Shown: positions 37,501 to 49,241, numbered from the stretch's first letter. The stretch is 64,000 nt of DNA from Volvox africanus (GCA_030268105.1 BSDZ01000004.1:6304001-6368000), one strand, 5' to 3'. Numbers and translations: made by a program. The notes: generated by a model not told the origin, from the letters alone.

Positions 37501-39684
37501 AAACTCCAGGGTGGGTGGGTGGGTGGGTGCCATCAGCGCTCGTAAGGGACTGCGGCTCTATAGCTCATTTCGTATTGACTCGTGTGCGCATGATATCATG
37601 CCGTTGTACGGCATCTGTACTTTTGCGGCGTACGAGTGTGTGAACTGAACGTCGCGTGGATGAGTTCATCGGGCCGCATCCTGCATGTCCCCCCACCCCC
37701 TCTCCATCGGGCCGCATCCTGCATGTCCCCCCACCCCCTCTCCGCAATCCCCAATGATCCCCATATTGGCACGGGAAAAGAAAACGCTCCGAAACCTCGC
37801 TCTCAATTACCCTCCCCCTCAATTACCCTCTCAATTACCTTTACCAAACCAACCGCTCCGGAACTGCCCTCTTCTGAAACCAATCGTCTTTAAGGCCGGA
37901 AGCGCGGCCTCCGACGCAGCCTCCACCTCCGCCGAATACCACGAGAAGATCGCGGAGCTGCACTCCCAGCTGGTGCATACGGAGAAGATGTTGTCGCTGC
38001 TGACGGAAACAAAGGATAAAGCGGATAAGGCCCGGCGGGCGGTGGTGTCCAAGCTCATGGCGGACAACCTCATGGTGGGGGCAGGGGCAGGGGCAGGGGC
38101 AGGGGCAGGGGCAGGGGCAGGGGCAGGGGCAGGGGCAGGGGCAGGGGCAGGGGCAGGGGCAGGGGCAGGGGCAGGGGCAGGGGCAGGGGCAGGGGCAGGG
38201 GCAGGGGCAGGGGCAGGGGCAGGGGCAGGGGCAGGGGCAGGGGCAGGGGCAGGGGCAGGAGCAGGGGCAGGGGCAGGGGCAGGGGCAGGGGCAATACACT
38301 ACGTGTGTACTACAGCTCTTTCGCCGACCACTGTGTACGACATGTTTCCAACTCCGTACAGGCCGTTCAGGAGCTCAATGACGTCAAGCGCGACCTCAAG
38401 GCAGCGCGCGAGCTTGCCGAGAAACGCGCTATCGAGCTTGCGGATCTGAGGATGAGCCTGGCAGTGGCGGGAGCTGTACCTTCCCAGGTCTCAAGCCATT
38501 CTTCCACCGCTCAGGTACAGCTGCCAGGCAACCCAGGTGGCGGAGGCGGAGGCGGAGGTGGTTCCACCGCCGCCGCAGCCGGTTCCACCGGTGGCGATAG
38601 CCTCCCACAGGGTCCTGCAGGACGTGCCATGGCTAGGTTGCCGTCACGCTTTGGTGACCCGACTAGGAACATCGCCGCGGCCGCCGCAGGCGGTGGCGGC
38701 GGCGGTGGCGGCGGCGGCGGCGGTGGCGGTGCTCCTGCACGTGGCGATGGCCCTGTGACCGCGGGGGCCTTCAGCCCAATCCCCGAGCACTCAATTTCAC
38801 CACCGCAACCGGCGATGGTGGTTACGGGCGATATGCCGCAAGGCGGTTGGTGGTTGGGCGACAACAGCCCCTTTGAGCTGCCGTCCTCTCTGGACCATCT
38901 CGCCTCATCGACGTTACGGCAACGCTCTATCAACAGTAGCTACGACGGCGGCAGCGCCGCAGGTGTGGCAGAACGACCCGGTACGGGCGGCCTGTTGGGT
39001 AGGCGGCCCGCCACAAGCGCCAGCACCGGCCCTGGCGGCGGGCGCATGTTTGGTCCGGCGCGCAACGCCCTCACCCCGCCTACGCCTCACGCCTTGCTGC
39101 CGGGGCGCTCTAGACCAGACACATCTTCCTCTGGCAGCCTTGTGGCCGCGGCCGTCTCCGGTGCCGCGCTTCAAGCCTTCAAGATTCAGCAACAGCAAGC
39201 TACGCAACAACAGCAGCATCAGGAGAACATGCGGCCGATTTCGCCGGCGGAAGGCAGTGGCGGCACCGCCGCCACTGCCTCCGCCGGCCCGGTGCTTCAG
39301 CGCGCAGCATCGCCGCCCCAGGCGCAGCCGCCACGGCCGGAAGGCCAGCCGCGCGCCACATCTGCGGGGCCCACGTCCAGCTCAGCAGCCGCCGCTGCCG
39401 CCGCCGCAGCCACTGTTGGCAGCGGCTTGTTCCAGAATCATTCCAATTCCCGAACCCGCGTGCGCAGTACGTCCGCGGTCCCGACGCTGTCGCTAGGCTC
39501 TTCACCGTACGGCTCTGGAGCCAGCCTTTTGCCGCCGGGCGTCACGATGCCCTTCCTGCAGGGCCAGGTACGACCAAGTACGACAAGCAAGGTCACAACT
39601 ATGGGCGCTGGCTTCCGCAGCTTCGTTCCGACACCGGGCTCCAATGCGCCCGGGTCGCGGAACGGCACAGGAGGAGGCCGATAG
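24559..39684 (+). CDS. CFAP57: CFAP57-like WD40 and coiled-coil ciliary protein
   Basis: Exon 1 is 24559-24653 (MAERKVVHMQFQGDNVDG). Later exons, all in phase: 26505-26627 (or from 26495), 27037-27239, 27413-27566, 27913-27984, 28225-28384, 28726-28836, 29045-29088, 29410-29478, 29675-30328, 30971-31054, 31282-31620, 31845-32138, 32434-32952, 33394-33471, 33666-33791, 34193-34254, 34535-34716, 35242-35342, 35600-35746, 36136-36354, 36671-36775, 37025-37156, 37895-38074 and 38362-39684. The total exceeds 1,800 residues. WD-type blades include GITALTLAPNKKFLAAAET, YEAVLDVAWSDDGAYLATAG and GDTTQGLRIM; then comes a long coiled coil (LRHEVEVLRADLEYTRTTA, HMHWPKLFGRLIDDYH near its end) and a Gly/Ala/Pro-rich tail. 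Order and length fit CFAP57/WDR65, which acts with inner dynein arms. The junction of exon 1 is unresolved and an exon may be missing there; other WD40/coiled-coil CFAPs are the main alternative. Confidence 0.75.
24654..26504. other. Large first intron of the CFAP57-like gene, with a minus-strand open frame
   Basis: No convincing plus-strand exon is seen here, although the family expects a blade with a LYPxG-type motif about this point. On the minus strand 24929-25621 is open and partly protein-like (LDVEYVQAVSDLRRTWFVRL, VNIEEVWIALDEILWGFAG). I do not recognise it. It may be a nested gene, a transposon scrap, or chance. Confidence 0.35.
27685..27717 (+). repeat. Intronic copy of a later exon edge
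   Basis: About 33 bases covering CACCCCACAG and the following CCATCTACTCGGAGAGCCGG match 28717-28749, the 3' splice site and first bases of the exon at 28726. The copy has a usable acceptor but then diverges. Confidence 0.8.
28623..28711 (+). repeat. (CCCCTG)n hexanucleotide tract in a CFAP57-like intron
   Basis: About 15 near-perfect hexamers run almost up to the 3' splice site of the exon at 28726. The complement is CAGGGG, the same hexamer as the larger tract at 38075-38293. Confidence 0.95.
32283..32323. repeat. Perfect 12-bp inverted repeat (hairpin)
   Basis: Arms TACCGCTGTAGA (32283-32294) and TCTACAGCGGTA (32312-32323) are exact complements around a 17-nt centre that itself can pair CGCT with AGCG. 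It lies in the intron between the exons ending 32138 and starting 32434. It could be a short inverted-repeat element footprint or an RNA stem. Confidence 0.85.
33800..33932 (+). repeat. Long (CA)n-rich microsatellite
   Basis: Interrupted CA tract beginning about ten bases after the donor of the exon ending at 33791. Confidence 0.9.
34022..34064. repeat. AT-rich nested hairpin
   Basis: Outer arms ACAAGATATC and GATATCTTGT are perfect complements; inside, ATGGT and ACCAT pair around TTT. It is intronic, in the CFAP57-like gene, and unlike its GC-rich surroundings. Confidence 0.8.
34841..34886 (+). repeat. Dispersed intronic repeat, copy 1
   Basis: CACGGTGGTTAGTCCTCGTT followed by (T/C)CTCCAGT, two or three variable bases and CAGCACCAGCTGGTT is shared with 50730-50775 in an INTS11 intron. 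Both copies are followed by a pyrimidine-rich tract. Confidence 0.85.
34900..35115 (+). repeat. Polypyrimidine tandem tract
   Basis: Variable units built from CCCCCTCTTC and CCCCCTCTAC, over 200 bases, in a CFAP57-like intron directly after the dispersed repeat. Confidence 0.9.
36893..36982 (+). repeat. (CCCT)n tract
   Basis: CCCT/CCTC tetramer array in the intron before the exon starting at 37025. Confidence 0.85.
37668..37743 (+). repeat. Perfect 38-bp tandem duplication
   Basis: The unit beginning ATCGGGCCGCATCCTGCATG and ending CCCCCTCTCC occurs at 37668-37705 and again at 37706-37743, in the intron before the exon at 37895. Confidence 0.9.
38075..38293 (+). repeat. (GGGGCA)n hexanucleotide tract, about 36 units
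   Basis: Starts at the donor of the exon ending 38074 and fills most of the short intron before 38362. Only one unit is imperfect (GGAGCA). The sense RNA has regularly spaced G4 runs. Confidence 0.97.
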
Positions 39685-42190
39685 AAAATGGGGAGGGGGG
39701 GGAGGGAGCCAGCAAACACACAGTGTCCAGCGGATGAGGAAATGCTCATGTAGGTGAGAATGCGGCAGTGAGGATGTTGCAGGAGAGCTTTGCGTGGGTA
39801 CCGTGTCGTACGTGAGGGATGCCGGTTCTGTAAGTGAGCGCGTCCGTTTGCTGATTGTGCAGGAGGAGGGGGGTCAGGGGGTAGAAAAGATATGGACGCA
39901 TGCAGGGGGAGTTGGGTCCTGTGTGGCATATTGCATGGCATTGGGCAACGGCCTTCTGCCGCCCCAGAATGATCGGTGCAGCCGCGGGTGCGGAGAGGAG
40001 AGGGTGGCCGGGGACGAGGAGTGCCTGGATGGGTTCCAGTAGGGGCATGCTAAGGTGGTTAGTTTTCTCTCCATCGGCTTGATGAGGGCGATGGGTATGC
40101 CGCCGGGCTTAGCTCTTATGAGTAGGTAGCGAAAAGGGGGGGGGTCGAAAAGACTGGAGAGCTGATGAAAACAACGTGCTTTGACGCGCAGGTGCTAGGG
40201 ATGTGGTAGGGATGTCATGCATGTGGGGGGTTGTCCAGGTTGGCTGTTGTGGAGGCAGATGGATGCAAACAAGAACGTAGTTGGTTGAGGTGTTAATGTC
40301 TGCCCGGATTGGGGGCGCACAAAACCGTCTTGGTCTTGGTTTCAATTCCGTTGGACGTCAGGGAACGAAATCGCCATCTAGGCCGATCTGGATCTGGATC
40401 TGGCTGTGGATTATAATATATTGGGATGGATTTGAGGAGTTGAAGACGGGATAAGACTGCCGCAGGGCGAAGAAGATGAATGACCAGGCAGGGTGCGCCC
40501 GCCATTACTATGCCCCGACTTTTGATTGCAAGGTCATTGCAGGTTTGCGTGCACTGCTGCTATTTCTATTGCTACTGCTGCTGCTTTTGCTGTTCGTCCT
40601 AGGGAATGGCTATGCAGTATACGTCGGCGGCCAGGGTCGTCGTACACGTGCAGCAACAAGCACGGTAGTATCAGCAGGCCGAGTCGAGCGCCTTGTCAAA
40701 ATGGTGACGCAGCAGCAGCAGCAAGCAACATCTCGTTGTTGTTGCATTCGTTTCCCACCTCGCCTCTTGCATGGTAGCATGCCTGATGTGGTGTTCTGGC
40801 AGTAGCCTGGAGAAGCATGAAGACCTGGTGTGCCGTATAATGGATATGGTGCCGTACATTTCACACACGTGCAGTAAAGTGATAATTAACATGCGCCATG
40901 CATGTGGTGCGAACGACGTGGTGCGCTGGCTGAGGTTTCATCCCGATGCTCCGGCATGTTAGCTGGGCAGTCTCATGCTGTAACGACTGACTGATTGATC
41001 TGAGTGCCAAAAACATCGATTGTTAATGATTCCATTCAAATTAGTTGGCTGCAGCCGCTACATCGATGTCCACCAGTGCGCCATTCGCGCGACATTCTGC
41101 AGCTCGAGATCCCGAGACGACGACGACTTGCCACCTCTGTGTTGAGAGCTACCTGCAGGAAATGTAGCGGGAGGGGGGAGACGTGGGATGGGAACGAATG
41201 GAGTTCCGCTCCTTGCATACTGCAGTAATGCGAGTCTATCTGGTCACGTCACATCGGATCGTAGGAACAATCCTTGCTAAGGAGTACGAGCGAGTACTTC
41301 ATCTTGATGCGTGCAACTTCGTTGGTAAACCTTAACTATCAGCATGTGCACACTGTTCCTAAATCTGGACCGTAATGCTGCGGATTGAACCTCCCATGGG
41401 TGGGAGGATTCATCGCCCGATGTGGAGGGGTTGGAGGGGTGATCCATCTCGGTGATCGGCACTGTAGAGATTTTCACAGCTGCAGCGGCCATTGCCCCAA
41501 TGGCCTCCCCAATTGTGCTCTGCCAGACCTTATGGTCTGGGGCCCACGTGCTCATGCTACTACTACTGCTGCAATGTTACGTCACACCTCCCGCAGACAT
41601 GTCGTGACATCTTCCCCCCTTTCCTGGGTTATGTGAGCGCTGCTGCGGCTCAGTCGCTTCCACGTAACCCCCCGGTGCTTCAATCTGCTTGCGCCACGCA
41701 CCGTACGCTTTGCATCATTCCGGCGCAGACCCCCACCGATGTAAATCATGCGCGTGTGTGTGGAGGGGTCTCATTACGGCATCAGTGATACAAAGCACCC
41801 ACCAGCACCTCCCGCATTCCCTGAGGAGTGTTGTTTCCTCAATCAGTATTGATGGGAGGTGACATGCGTTGCTTATTGTGCCTCTAGTCTTTCGTACCTC
41901 CTGCGTCGACACGATTTTTTTCCCGTACTAAGATACCCTTGCATCCTGTCATCTTTTCCCATTACGTACCCTTTACACAGACTTTTGTGAATCTTACCTG
42001 TTTATCAGAGGGTATAGGAGTCCCAAGGCAGGTAGTGGTGAGTGCTGCTTCAGAAGGTTCGCATTTCTATATCTGAAGACCCCTGTCCCCAACCACACCC
42101 TGGTTGCCCCCTCTTTAGTTGTTATGGTACAGTACGAAGTGCCGTACTGGTGGGAATTCTTAAGTACGCGACTTTATCTTCCCATTTTGC
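39685..42190. other. Convergent intergenic region after CFAP57-like gene
   Basis: Holds the 3' UTRs of the CFAP57-like gene (+) and of the membrane-protein gene (-). CTG/CAG-type triplet patches occur near 40560-40590 and 40715-40745. I found no phased exons or RNA genes. Confidence 0.5.
39829..39833 (+). promoter_or_regulatory. TGTAA polyadenylation-type signal
   Basis: TGTAA, the usual poly(A) signal in volvocine green algae, lies 145 nt after the CFAP57-like stop codon. Confidence 0.35.
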
Positions 42191-45100
42191 TCACACCCCG
42201 TGAGCACCCCCCAGTGGCGGGCTTGGTACTGGCGGTGATGACCAGCTTCGTTGCCACTGTCCCCTCTGCTGCTGCTGCTGCCGCTGCTGGTCGACCCCCT
42301 CCCTCCCTTCTACCACCTCAACATGCTGCTGCTCTACTCCAAAGCGTCCAAAAGCACTCCTGGTAAAAGTTGAAGGACTTGCCTCGCCCACCACGTCGCC
42401 ACCTTCATCACCACCACCATCATCACTATCGCAACCCCTTTCACCACCACCACCACCACCACCACCATCATCATCATCGCGTGGAATATTCCCCCCGCCC
42501 GAACATCCCCGTGAATCTGCTATCAACTTGCGACGCGATGAACCCCATCGGCCCCCGCCGACACCATCTGTAATGTCAGTGCCAGCTGTGCCATCACCAC
42601 CACCACCACCACCATCACCAGCTCTAGCTTCAACTCCAGCACCAGCACCGCCCCCAACGCAGAGGCCACCGTTCCCCTTGCCAATGCCACGACCGCTGAA
42701 GCTGTTGCTGTCCAAAACGTTCCCGTTGACCGACCCCGTCTCATTGTTGTAGTTGGCGGGTTGCCTTGAACAGCACACTACGGCACCACTCCCTCTTGCA
42801 CCTTCCCTTTCCACAGTCACCCCTTCCCCTTCCCCTTCCCCGCCACCACCACCACCACTGCGAGCATGAATGGAAATGACAGCAGCGGATCGGGAGCTAC
42901 GCTCGATGACACTGTGCGATCGTAACGTTGGTGATAATGACCGTGTAGATAATGCCCTTGTGGTTGTCGGCGGCCTTTTCAAGTTGACAAAAAAGGTGTG
43001 GGCACTGGTGTCAATGCTGAGCGCTGGCCAGTGCGGGCCGGCCCGCATCACTTGATGCCGGGTACCCAGCTGCAAGGCGGGTCCGGTGGCGAAAGCCAGG
43101 CCTCCAACCGCGCCCACACCCGTGCGCACGGAACCCAAAATGCCTAGGGCCACAGGCACCATGGCCTGACCGGGTGGCGGTGACAATGCCAAATTGTGGC
43201 CAGTGTGTAGTTCCAGCACCTGACCGGGTTTGGACTGGTTGTGCATGACGGGACGGCCTTGGAAGATGCCCTGCGGGAGGAAGCACACATGCCGCAGGTG
43301 CATGTCAGGCGAAGGAACGAGGTTGCGTGAAAGAAGCGGGGGGGGGGCGAGTGTGTGAGCACCGAGCAGGCACTAGCGGACGAGAATCCCAGCAAAATAC
43401 GGGTGAGAAGTGTTTGGGGGTCTTAAAATCGGAATACAGGAAAAAGCACCCTGCATGCGTTGTCGGCGAGTTGCTGACTCGAAATGAAACACCACCCAGG
43501 TTACTCCACTGAGGATCTTCTTCCCTCATCCACCTGGTTCAGGTGGCACCGGCGATTTCACACAATCATCATATGTCTCAAAACCCGGCTATATGAGGTC
43601 ATATGAGGTCACGAGGTCGCTTCCGTTGACACCTACAGGTACTGCTCTGGGGTACACACCTTGCGCTGTTTCTTCATCTTATGAATCAGCGACCAAGCCA
43701 GGTAGGTGATGTACCAGTCCCAAGCCAGTGGCACGAATGTAATGAATATGGCAACTACGAGGGGAAGCCGACAGGCAGACAGACAAACAGACAGGTCACA
43801 TTAGCGGCATGTGCAAATCGATCACCAAGTCACACTCTCTAAGACTCTGCCACACGACGTGAACACTCACGCCTGCTCAGTGCGTTGTGCCATAAGGCCT
43901 TGTTCAATACCGCCAGAGTGATGTGGCAGAGGATGCAGAGGATGTTGAGGCCCAGGTACAGCTGACTCATGAACATAGCCCTGGAGCGAACATAGTAGCA
44001 GTCACAACAGCAGCAGTAGAAAGGGTTTGTCATTTTTCATATGTGTGGAAGAACGCAAAACAGTGGGGGCAGGATATGGGCTTAAGTCGGATCAAATTTG
44101 AGCTAGCGAAGACTGAATGAGGGCAAGAGGCAGGCAGGGAAGGCAAAGGAAGAAGAGAGAGGTGGGGAGAAGGAAGGGAGGCATTAGCCCTAAAAGATGA
44201 ACAATTGTTTCGATATATCGCCATGTCCCTATCGACATCAAAGAAAGCAATAGACGGCATCACAGACGGCACCGCATTTTGTAGCACGTTATAATATAGC
44301 ATATTTTGCCCTCCTTCGCCTCACACTTCTGCACTCTGCTTAAATTTTTGCCAAATTTGTGTTGACGTTTCAGGGCACCAAACGGATGCGTCCCCACAAG
44401 CTGCCGCTCCGAAACACATCATCGCACACGTGCACGCGCTTCTTGAAGCTCTATTGCCGCATGCATATCAGATGCCACATTGCAACCTGGTGATGCAGAA
44501 AGTGTAAAGTCAGAAAGTGTAAAGTCAGAAAGTGTAAAGTCAGAAAGTGTAAAGTCAGAAAGTGTAAAGTCAGAAAGTGTAAATGGGGGGTCAGGAGGGA
44601 GGGGCACATCAGCATGCCTGCAGATGATGCCAAATCCTCATATGCTTTCTTTTTCATTTCTGCTGCATACATTCCGTACCTCGGGTCGTAGGTGAGGATG
44701 CCCTGTCTGTCCAGGACTGTACAGCAGCCCACTGCGCCACAAAGGAAGTATAGCCACCAGAACACCAACAGGTGGATCATCAGAGCTGTGGGGCGATGTG
44801 CGTGTGTGTATGTGTGTATGTGTGTATGTGTGCATAAGAGAGAGAGAGAGGGAAGGGGGGAGGGGGAGAAAGAGAACTGAAAAGAGGGGGTGGGTGGGCG
44901 AGTGCAGGAGAGGCTGGGCAGCACTGCTGCAGCCTAAAAGCAGATATTGCTACCCACCACCGCCACCGGCACCGACACCGGCACCACCACCATCACCACA
45001 ACCAAGTGATATACAGATGGGAAGTGGGCAGTACGATCACGAACAACGGACTCGCGGGTCACAAGAGGAAGCGGGAGCTCACGGCAGGTTGCCGGATGGG

Positions 45101-46212
45101 ACAGACCAGGCGCACAGACCAGGCGGACAGACTAGGAACTGGTGAGAGGTGAATTAGGAGATGGGAGTTGACGTGTGGAAGCTGCCGAATTACTGTCTGT
45201 CGTGCGGTTGAACTCCTATGACAGCAATCGTATCGTATCCGCGCCGTGCGTTTATTTTGCTTATTGCCGGCGAGGAGGACACCTCACCGCCCAAGCCTGT
45301 AGGGGAGGGTCTCCCAGGTCCAGGTCTCCCAGGTCCCCCAGGTCTCCCAGGTCCAGGTCTCCCAGGTCTCCCAGGTCCCCCATGTTCTTTGCTCACCGTA
45401 AAATGTGGCATCTGGATTTCCGAAGTCAGGTTCACGGCTGAACGATATCGCAGTGATGGCCGCAAATCCAGAGCCCAACAGCCCACCCACCTGCGCGAAA
45501 AGGCGACAAACAAAGGATTGCAAAAGGCCACTTCGGCGATGAAACGGCGGCAGCGGTTGAAGCAAGGGTTGAAACAACGGGAGTGGGGTAGAGGCTGCTG
45601 TGGGTGTGGCGCCAGAGGCGGTTCAATCGTTTATTGCTGTTCGGGAGTCCAGGGAGGGCTCGAACCAAATTTGCTTTAGTGCATCCGATGTGGGGCCCAT
45701 GTGGGTGCAATCAAACCAACCAACACTGCAACCCGGCTCCATCCAGACCTTCATCACAGACCTCCATCTCGTCTGGGTCTCGACAACCGCTTTGGGGGCT
45801 TTCCTTTTCCTTGCCTCATCTCTGTGTGTTCACACCAGAAATTCAGATACTAACTGCCAATCTATAAAATTGAATATATGTGTTTTATTGTGGAATGTGT
45901 AAAAATATATTTTTATCCCGCTTTATCGATCCTAGTCCACTGCGCGAGACGCACCACGAATTGCCAGGAAGCCGCTGCGCAAACCGAGCGGCGCAAATCA
46001 CAGCACGCACAGCAGCTGCACGGGCAGCCTTGACCGCAAAGGCAGCTGCAGCAGAAGTCAGCCGGTCGCAAGCAGCCGTGATGACACCGCTCCTGACACC
46101 GGAATGTCGTCGGCAGGTAGAGTGTGGAGTCCAGGGAGGGGCCACGAGACAAGCACTGCCGGGCTGCGGACAATATGGCGGTCCCCATCGATCTCAGCGC
46201 TGCCATGACCAT
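42191..46212 (-). CDS. Unidentified multi-pass membrane protein
   Basis: Exons seen, right to left: about 46212-45955, 45490-45397, 44785-44680, then a gap I could not resolve, then 43980-43871, 43754-43660 and 43270-42191. Phases agree within each group. Hydrophobic segments are GLLGSGFAAITAI, LMIHLLVFWWLYFLCGAVGC, LYLGLNILCILCHITLAVL and AIFITFVPLAWDWYITYLAW. The first exon is Cys-rich (CCSCLCGQGCPCSCCACC), which might suit lipid modification. After the last membrane segment come a basic turn (HKMKKQRKG), MHNQSKPGQVLELHTG and a roughly 250-residue Gly/Asp/Gln-rich tail. At least one exon between 44680 and 43980 is missing from this model. The start codon is a guess: the first exon is open further upstream. 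I do not recognise the family. Confidence 0.5.
44496..44580 (+). repeat. 15-bp tandem repeat, five units plus a partial one
   Basis: Unit AAAGTCAGAAAGTGT repeats exactly five times from 44506, preceded by a partial copy. It sits in an unresolved intron of the membrane-protein gene. Confidence 0.95.
45305..45385 (+). repeat. GGTCTCCCA-type minisatellite
   Basis: Interleaved units CAGGTCTCCC and CAGGTCCAGGTCTCCC, in the membrane-protein gene just past the donor of the exon ending 45397. Confidence 0.85.
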
Positions 46213-48527
46213 GGCAATTCTGCCACCACCATCACCTCCACAACCATCCTGGCTGTTGCCTCCTGCTGCTGATGTTGTCATTGTTGTCGTCCCAGTCATC
46301 GTTGCTGGTCCTGTCCCTGCTGTCCCTGTCGGCATCATCATTGTCACCACTGCCCTCGTCTACCTAGCTGTTGTTCAGAACTCGCGGTGTGTGTCTGTGT
46401 GTGTGTCTGTCTGTGCATATGGGGGGGGGGGGGGAAATCCAAAGGGGGAGTAATTAGCTCGGTAAAATCTCGGGTCGTGCAATCGCATGGTGGGCCCTAT
46501 TCCCGATGAAGCTCGGCATCTTCATCAAGTAGGAGTCCAGAGGCCGCTGTGGCTGTTTAACGTACGCGGGAGGGTGCGGGAGAGGAGATGCCTAGACACA
46601 GCAACCCACCGGTGCAAAGAGCGGAAGGGTGGGGGTGTTTCTCGACGCCGCTCGTTAAAGCTGACAGGAGTGATAGGCACGTGAATGATGACGTGTCCTG
46701 TTTAGCATGACCATGGGAAAGCTCCGCAGCTGGGGCTGTGGAATGAGGCAGGTGGGTGGCAGAAGCGGGTGGCAGATGGCAGGTGGGAAGCTTCCGCGGA
46801 AACGTACTGTCGTGGGGCTCCCCTGGAGCAGATACCGGGAAGGGAGATCACCACCCAACCAATAACGATTCACTTCATCGATCTATCGATGATTCATAGT
46901 CGTAAATGAGCAGCTGGGCCTGGATTGAAGTGCCTGAATTACGATCTGATCTGATCTGATCTGATCTGATCCAGGTCGACACCGATAATGGTGTGATCTG
47001 TGTAGTTGTGATGGAGAGATTCGGCGGTTCGTCTAGCCCTGGATCTACCCCCAATCGATCTGGGTCAGGATCCAGGATCCAGGGCCCACGGTTTGGTTGC
47101 CGAGGTAGGTTTCGATCTGATTAGGTCGTTGCTGTATAGCTGAAACGGTAGAGGGATTTGAAGTGAAGTGGGTATTGCAAAGCAGATGGGCTGCGTGCCC
47201 CTGTGCTCAGGATTGTCACCTGGAGCAATGCGGGGTTACCCAGCCCACAAACCCAAACACTCAATCCGTACGAGTCAGGTAGGACCATACGAATGGCCAG
47301 ACAAAAGGAAGCTTTTCCAGTTGCGTCAGAATACAAAGTGCATAAACCAGTACATGGTCTGTAATGCTTTACGAACCCTTGTCATTCATGTCGGTCGGCT
47401 ATGTGGAACCATGCCGCTACTGGCATGAAGGAAGCAAAGGGAACAGTGGGAACAGTGACGCCAAACTTGGTATTATATTTCAGCCATATGAATGCTCATA
47501 CCTTCCTCTGTATGTCGCTCAAGAAGAAAGTCAGCAGTCAGTCAGTCCCGGTGAAGTCATGCCAAGTTGTCCACTGCAACGGCTAGAGACGAGCAATAAC
47601 GAGGATCAACAAGTAATTTTGTGATCTATAATTTTGGCTAGCCTCTGACAAGTAGCTCCTATACGTGTAAAAAGGTCAACACTCATAGAATCCGTCTGGG
47701 TGCTTCTTTATTAGGGTAATTGCAATATTATGTGCAAGGCGTATAGCATGTGTAATAGACGACCTTCAAATTGAGCCACAGATCGGCTACGGTGGTACAT
47801 CCGATTACCGACCGTACCGAAATTCTCAAGAACGAAATTCAGCATCCGTGCTCGGCTAGACTGAGAAATTTAGTAACGGGAAATACTAAATGCAGCCGGA
47901 TGTTAAACGAAGAGGGCAATCGACGGAAAGTTTTGCAAGGTCAGACGCAAAGTTCTGAGTACGAAGGAATAAAAATCCTCCACGAGCTGCGCAGCTGCAC
48001 CAATGGATACTTATAAGATTGTTTGAGGTGCTTGGCTCGCTGAGACTGCCGCGGCGAACAGAACAAGGATTTTGATGCCACACAATTGACGCAGTGACAA
48101 AAATGACCCATCCTCAAGCCCCAGAAGAGCAGCATATGCAGACCTCTGTATGAAAGAAAAAATTTAATATTTTCGCCGTAAGTGCCGGTCTATCCAAGAG
48201 TAACCGAGCTTAAAGACACGAAAGTGCGCATCTTTGTAACTTTAGAATTTTATGATTGGTTAATGGTATCACGCGTATAGATCTCTAGGTTTTCATATGC
48301 AAGAGATATCGGGACCGAACCAAACAGTGTACGGGTGCACTACTCTAGGACACTACAACACTAGGAGCACAAGTACTGGTCGGTGACAGTTGCAGTGCCG
48401 TACAACACCCATGCTCCCATGGCCCCGAAAGAACGATAATTGCCACGACGCAGCAACGTACTGATGCACGATCTGAATGGTAATGTCATGGTTCTTTATT
48501 GATAGGACAAGTGGAATGCACGTATGT
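46213..48527. other. Intergenic region left of the small TM gene
   Basis: A minus-strand frame at 46440-46560 reads MKMPSFIGNRAHHAIARPEI before a stop; it is protein-like but isolated. Short open frames at 47168-47624 show no motif. The rest is featureless to me. Confidence 0.4.
46943..46971 (+). repeat. (GATCT)n, five units
   Basis: Five perfect GATCT pentamers and a partial one. Confidence 0.95.
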
Positions 48528-48752
48528 CTATCGAGGTGCTTCCGCTTGGTAAGCCTTCAAGAATAATATCATGATGACAAAACAAAACATTAAGCTCATT
48601 AAAACCAGGAACGCTGAATACATGTTGCAGGCGCCGGCCAGGATGTGGGCCGTTCTTGCTGTATCGTGCGGATGGCGGGTCGCACAGTCATGTTCGACTG
48701 CGGCGCTCACTTCGGCTTCAGGTAGCTTCGCCTCATCTTGTGCTTCTGCCAA
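48528..48752 (-). CDS. Possible single-pass membrane microprotein
   Basis: An intact 74-residue frame with an ATG start: an acidic N-terminal half ([20 protein letters not shown]) and one strong membrane helix near the end ([19 protein letters not shown]), then a short polar tail. This layout fits a tail-anchored or small integral membrane protein. It points away from INTS11. There is no recognised family, and the frame could be chance; the acidic-then-hydrophobic design argues mildly for a real gene. Confidence 0.35.
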   Translation of the reverse strand: MAEAQDEAKLPEAEVSAAVEHDCATRHPHDTARTAHILAGACNMYSAFLVLMSLMFCFVIMILFLKAYQAEAPR

Positions 48753-49241
48753 TCAACTTTAGATCAAATGTTTTCATTGTCCCCTGTTGAAGTGACCTCG
48801 CCACTCTAAACATTAGCACTGCAATTACATATGCTCCTTCTCAACTCATGACCAATCTGCTTTGAAAACGACCTTGGCCATACATAATCAAGTTTATTAG
48901 GCCGACCCACATCGTTCTTTCAGGCCCGTGGCCCGAACAGCCGCAACTCTGTCCGTACAAGCGACCCATGGGGCAGTGGGCGCGACAGGATCGCCTGATC
49001 GCATCCTGGCCAACAACGTCGGGCGTACTGTTGTACAAGATTTAATAAATTCCTGACACCCTTGCGTGTGATAATAAATGATTATATGTACTGTATGCAT
49101 TTGTGTGACGCAAGGGCCCTTGGTGTGCCTAGAGGTACGGTAATATGTACGCGCATATGTGCATAAGGTACGATTATATGTGGCATGATAGCATACGTTA
49201 ACTGTGTATGTGTGACGTTTTGTGACACTCCATGGCTCCAG
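48753..49241. other. Region before the first recognised INTS11 exon
   Basis: The N-terminal exon(s) of INTS11, with the expected LGAGQxVGRSC and DCGxHxG motifs, were not found here or further left. The stretch is AT-richer, with no open frame of note. Confidence 0.4.

Noticed and set aside
45885..46272. Plus-strand frame MFYCGMCKNIFLSRF
   Set aside because: Antisense of the Cys-rich first exon assigned to the membrane-protein gene, which joins in phase to the next exon.
48371..48420. LGAQVLVGDSCSAV, resembling the missing INTS11 start LGAGQxVGRSC
   Set aside because: The match is one residue out of register. What follows has no MBL character and lacks the DCGxH motif, so it is probably chance.
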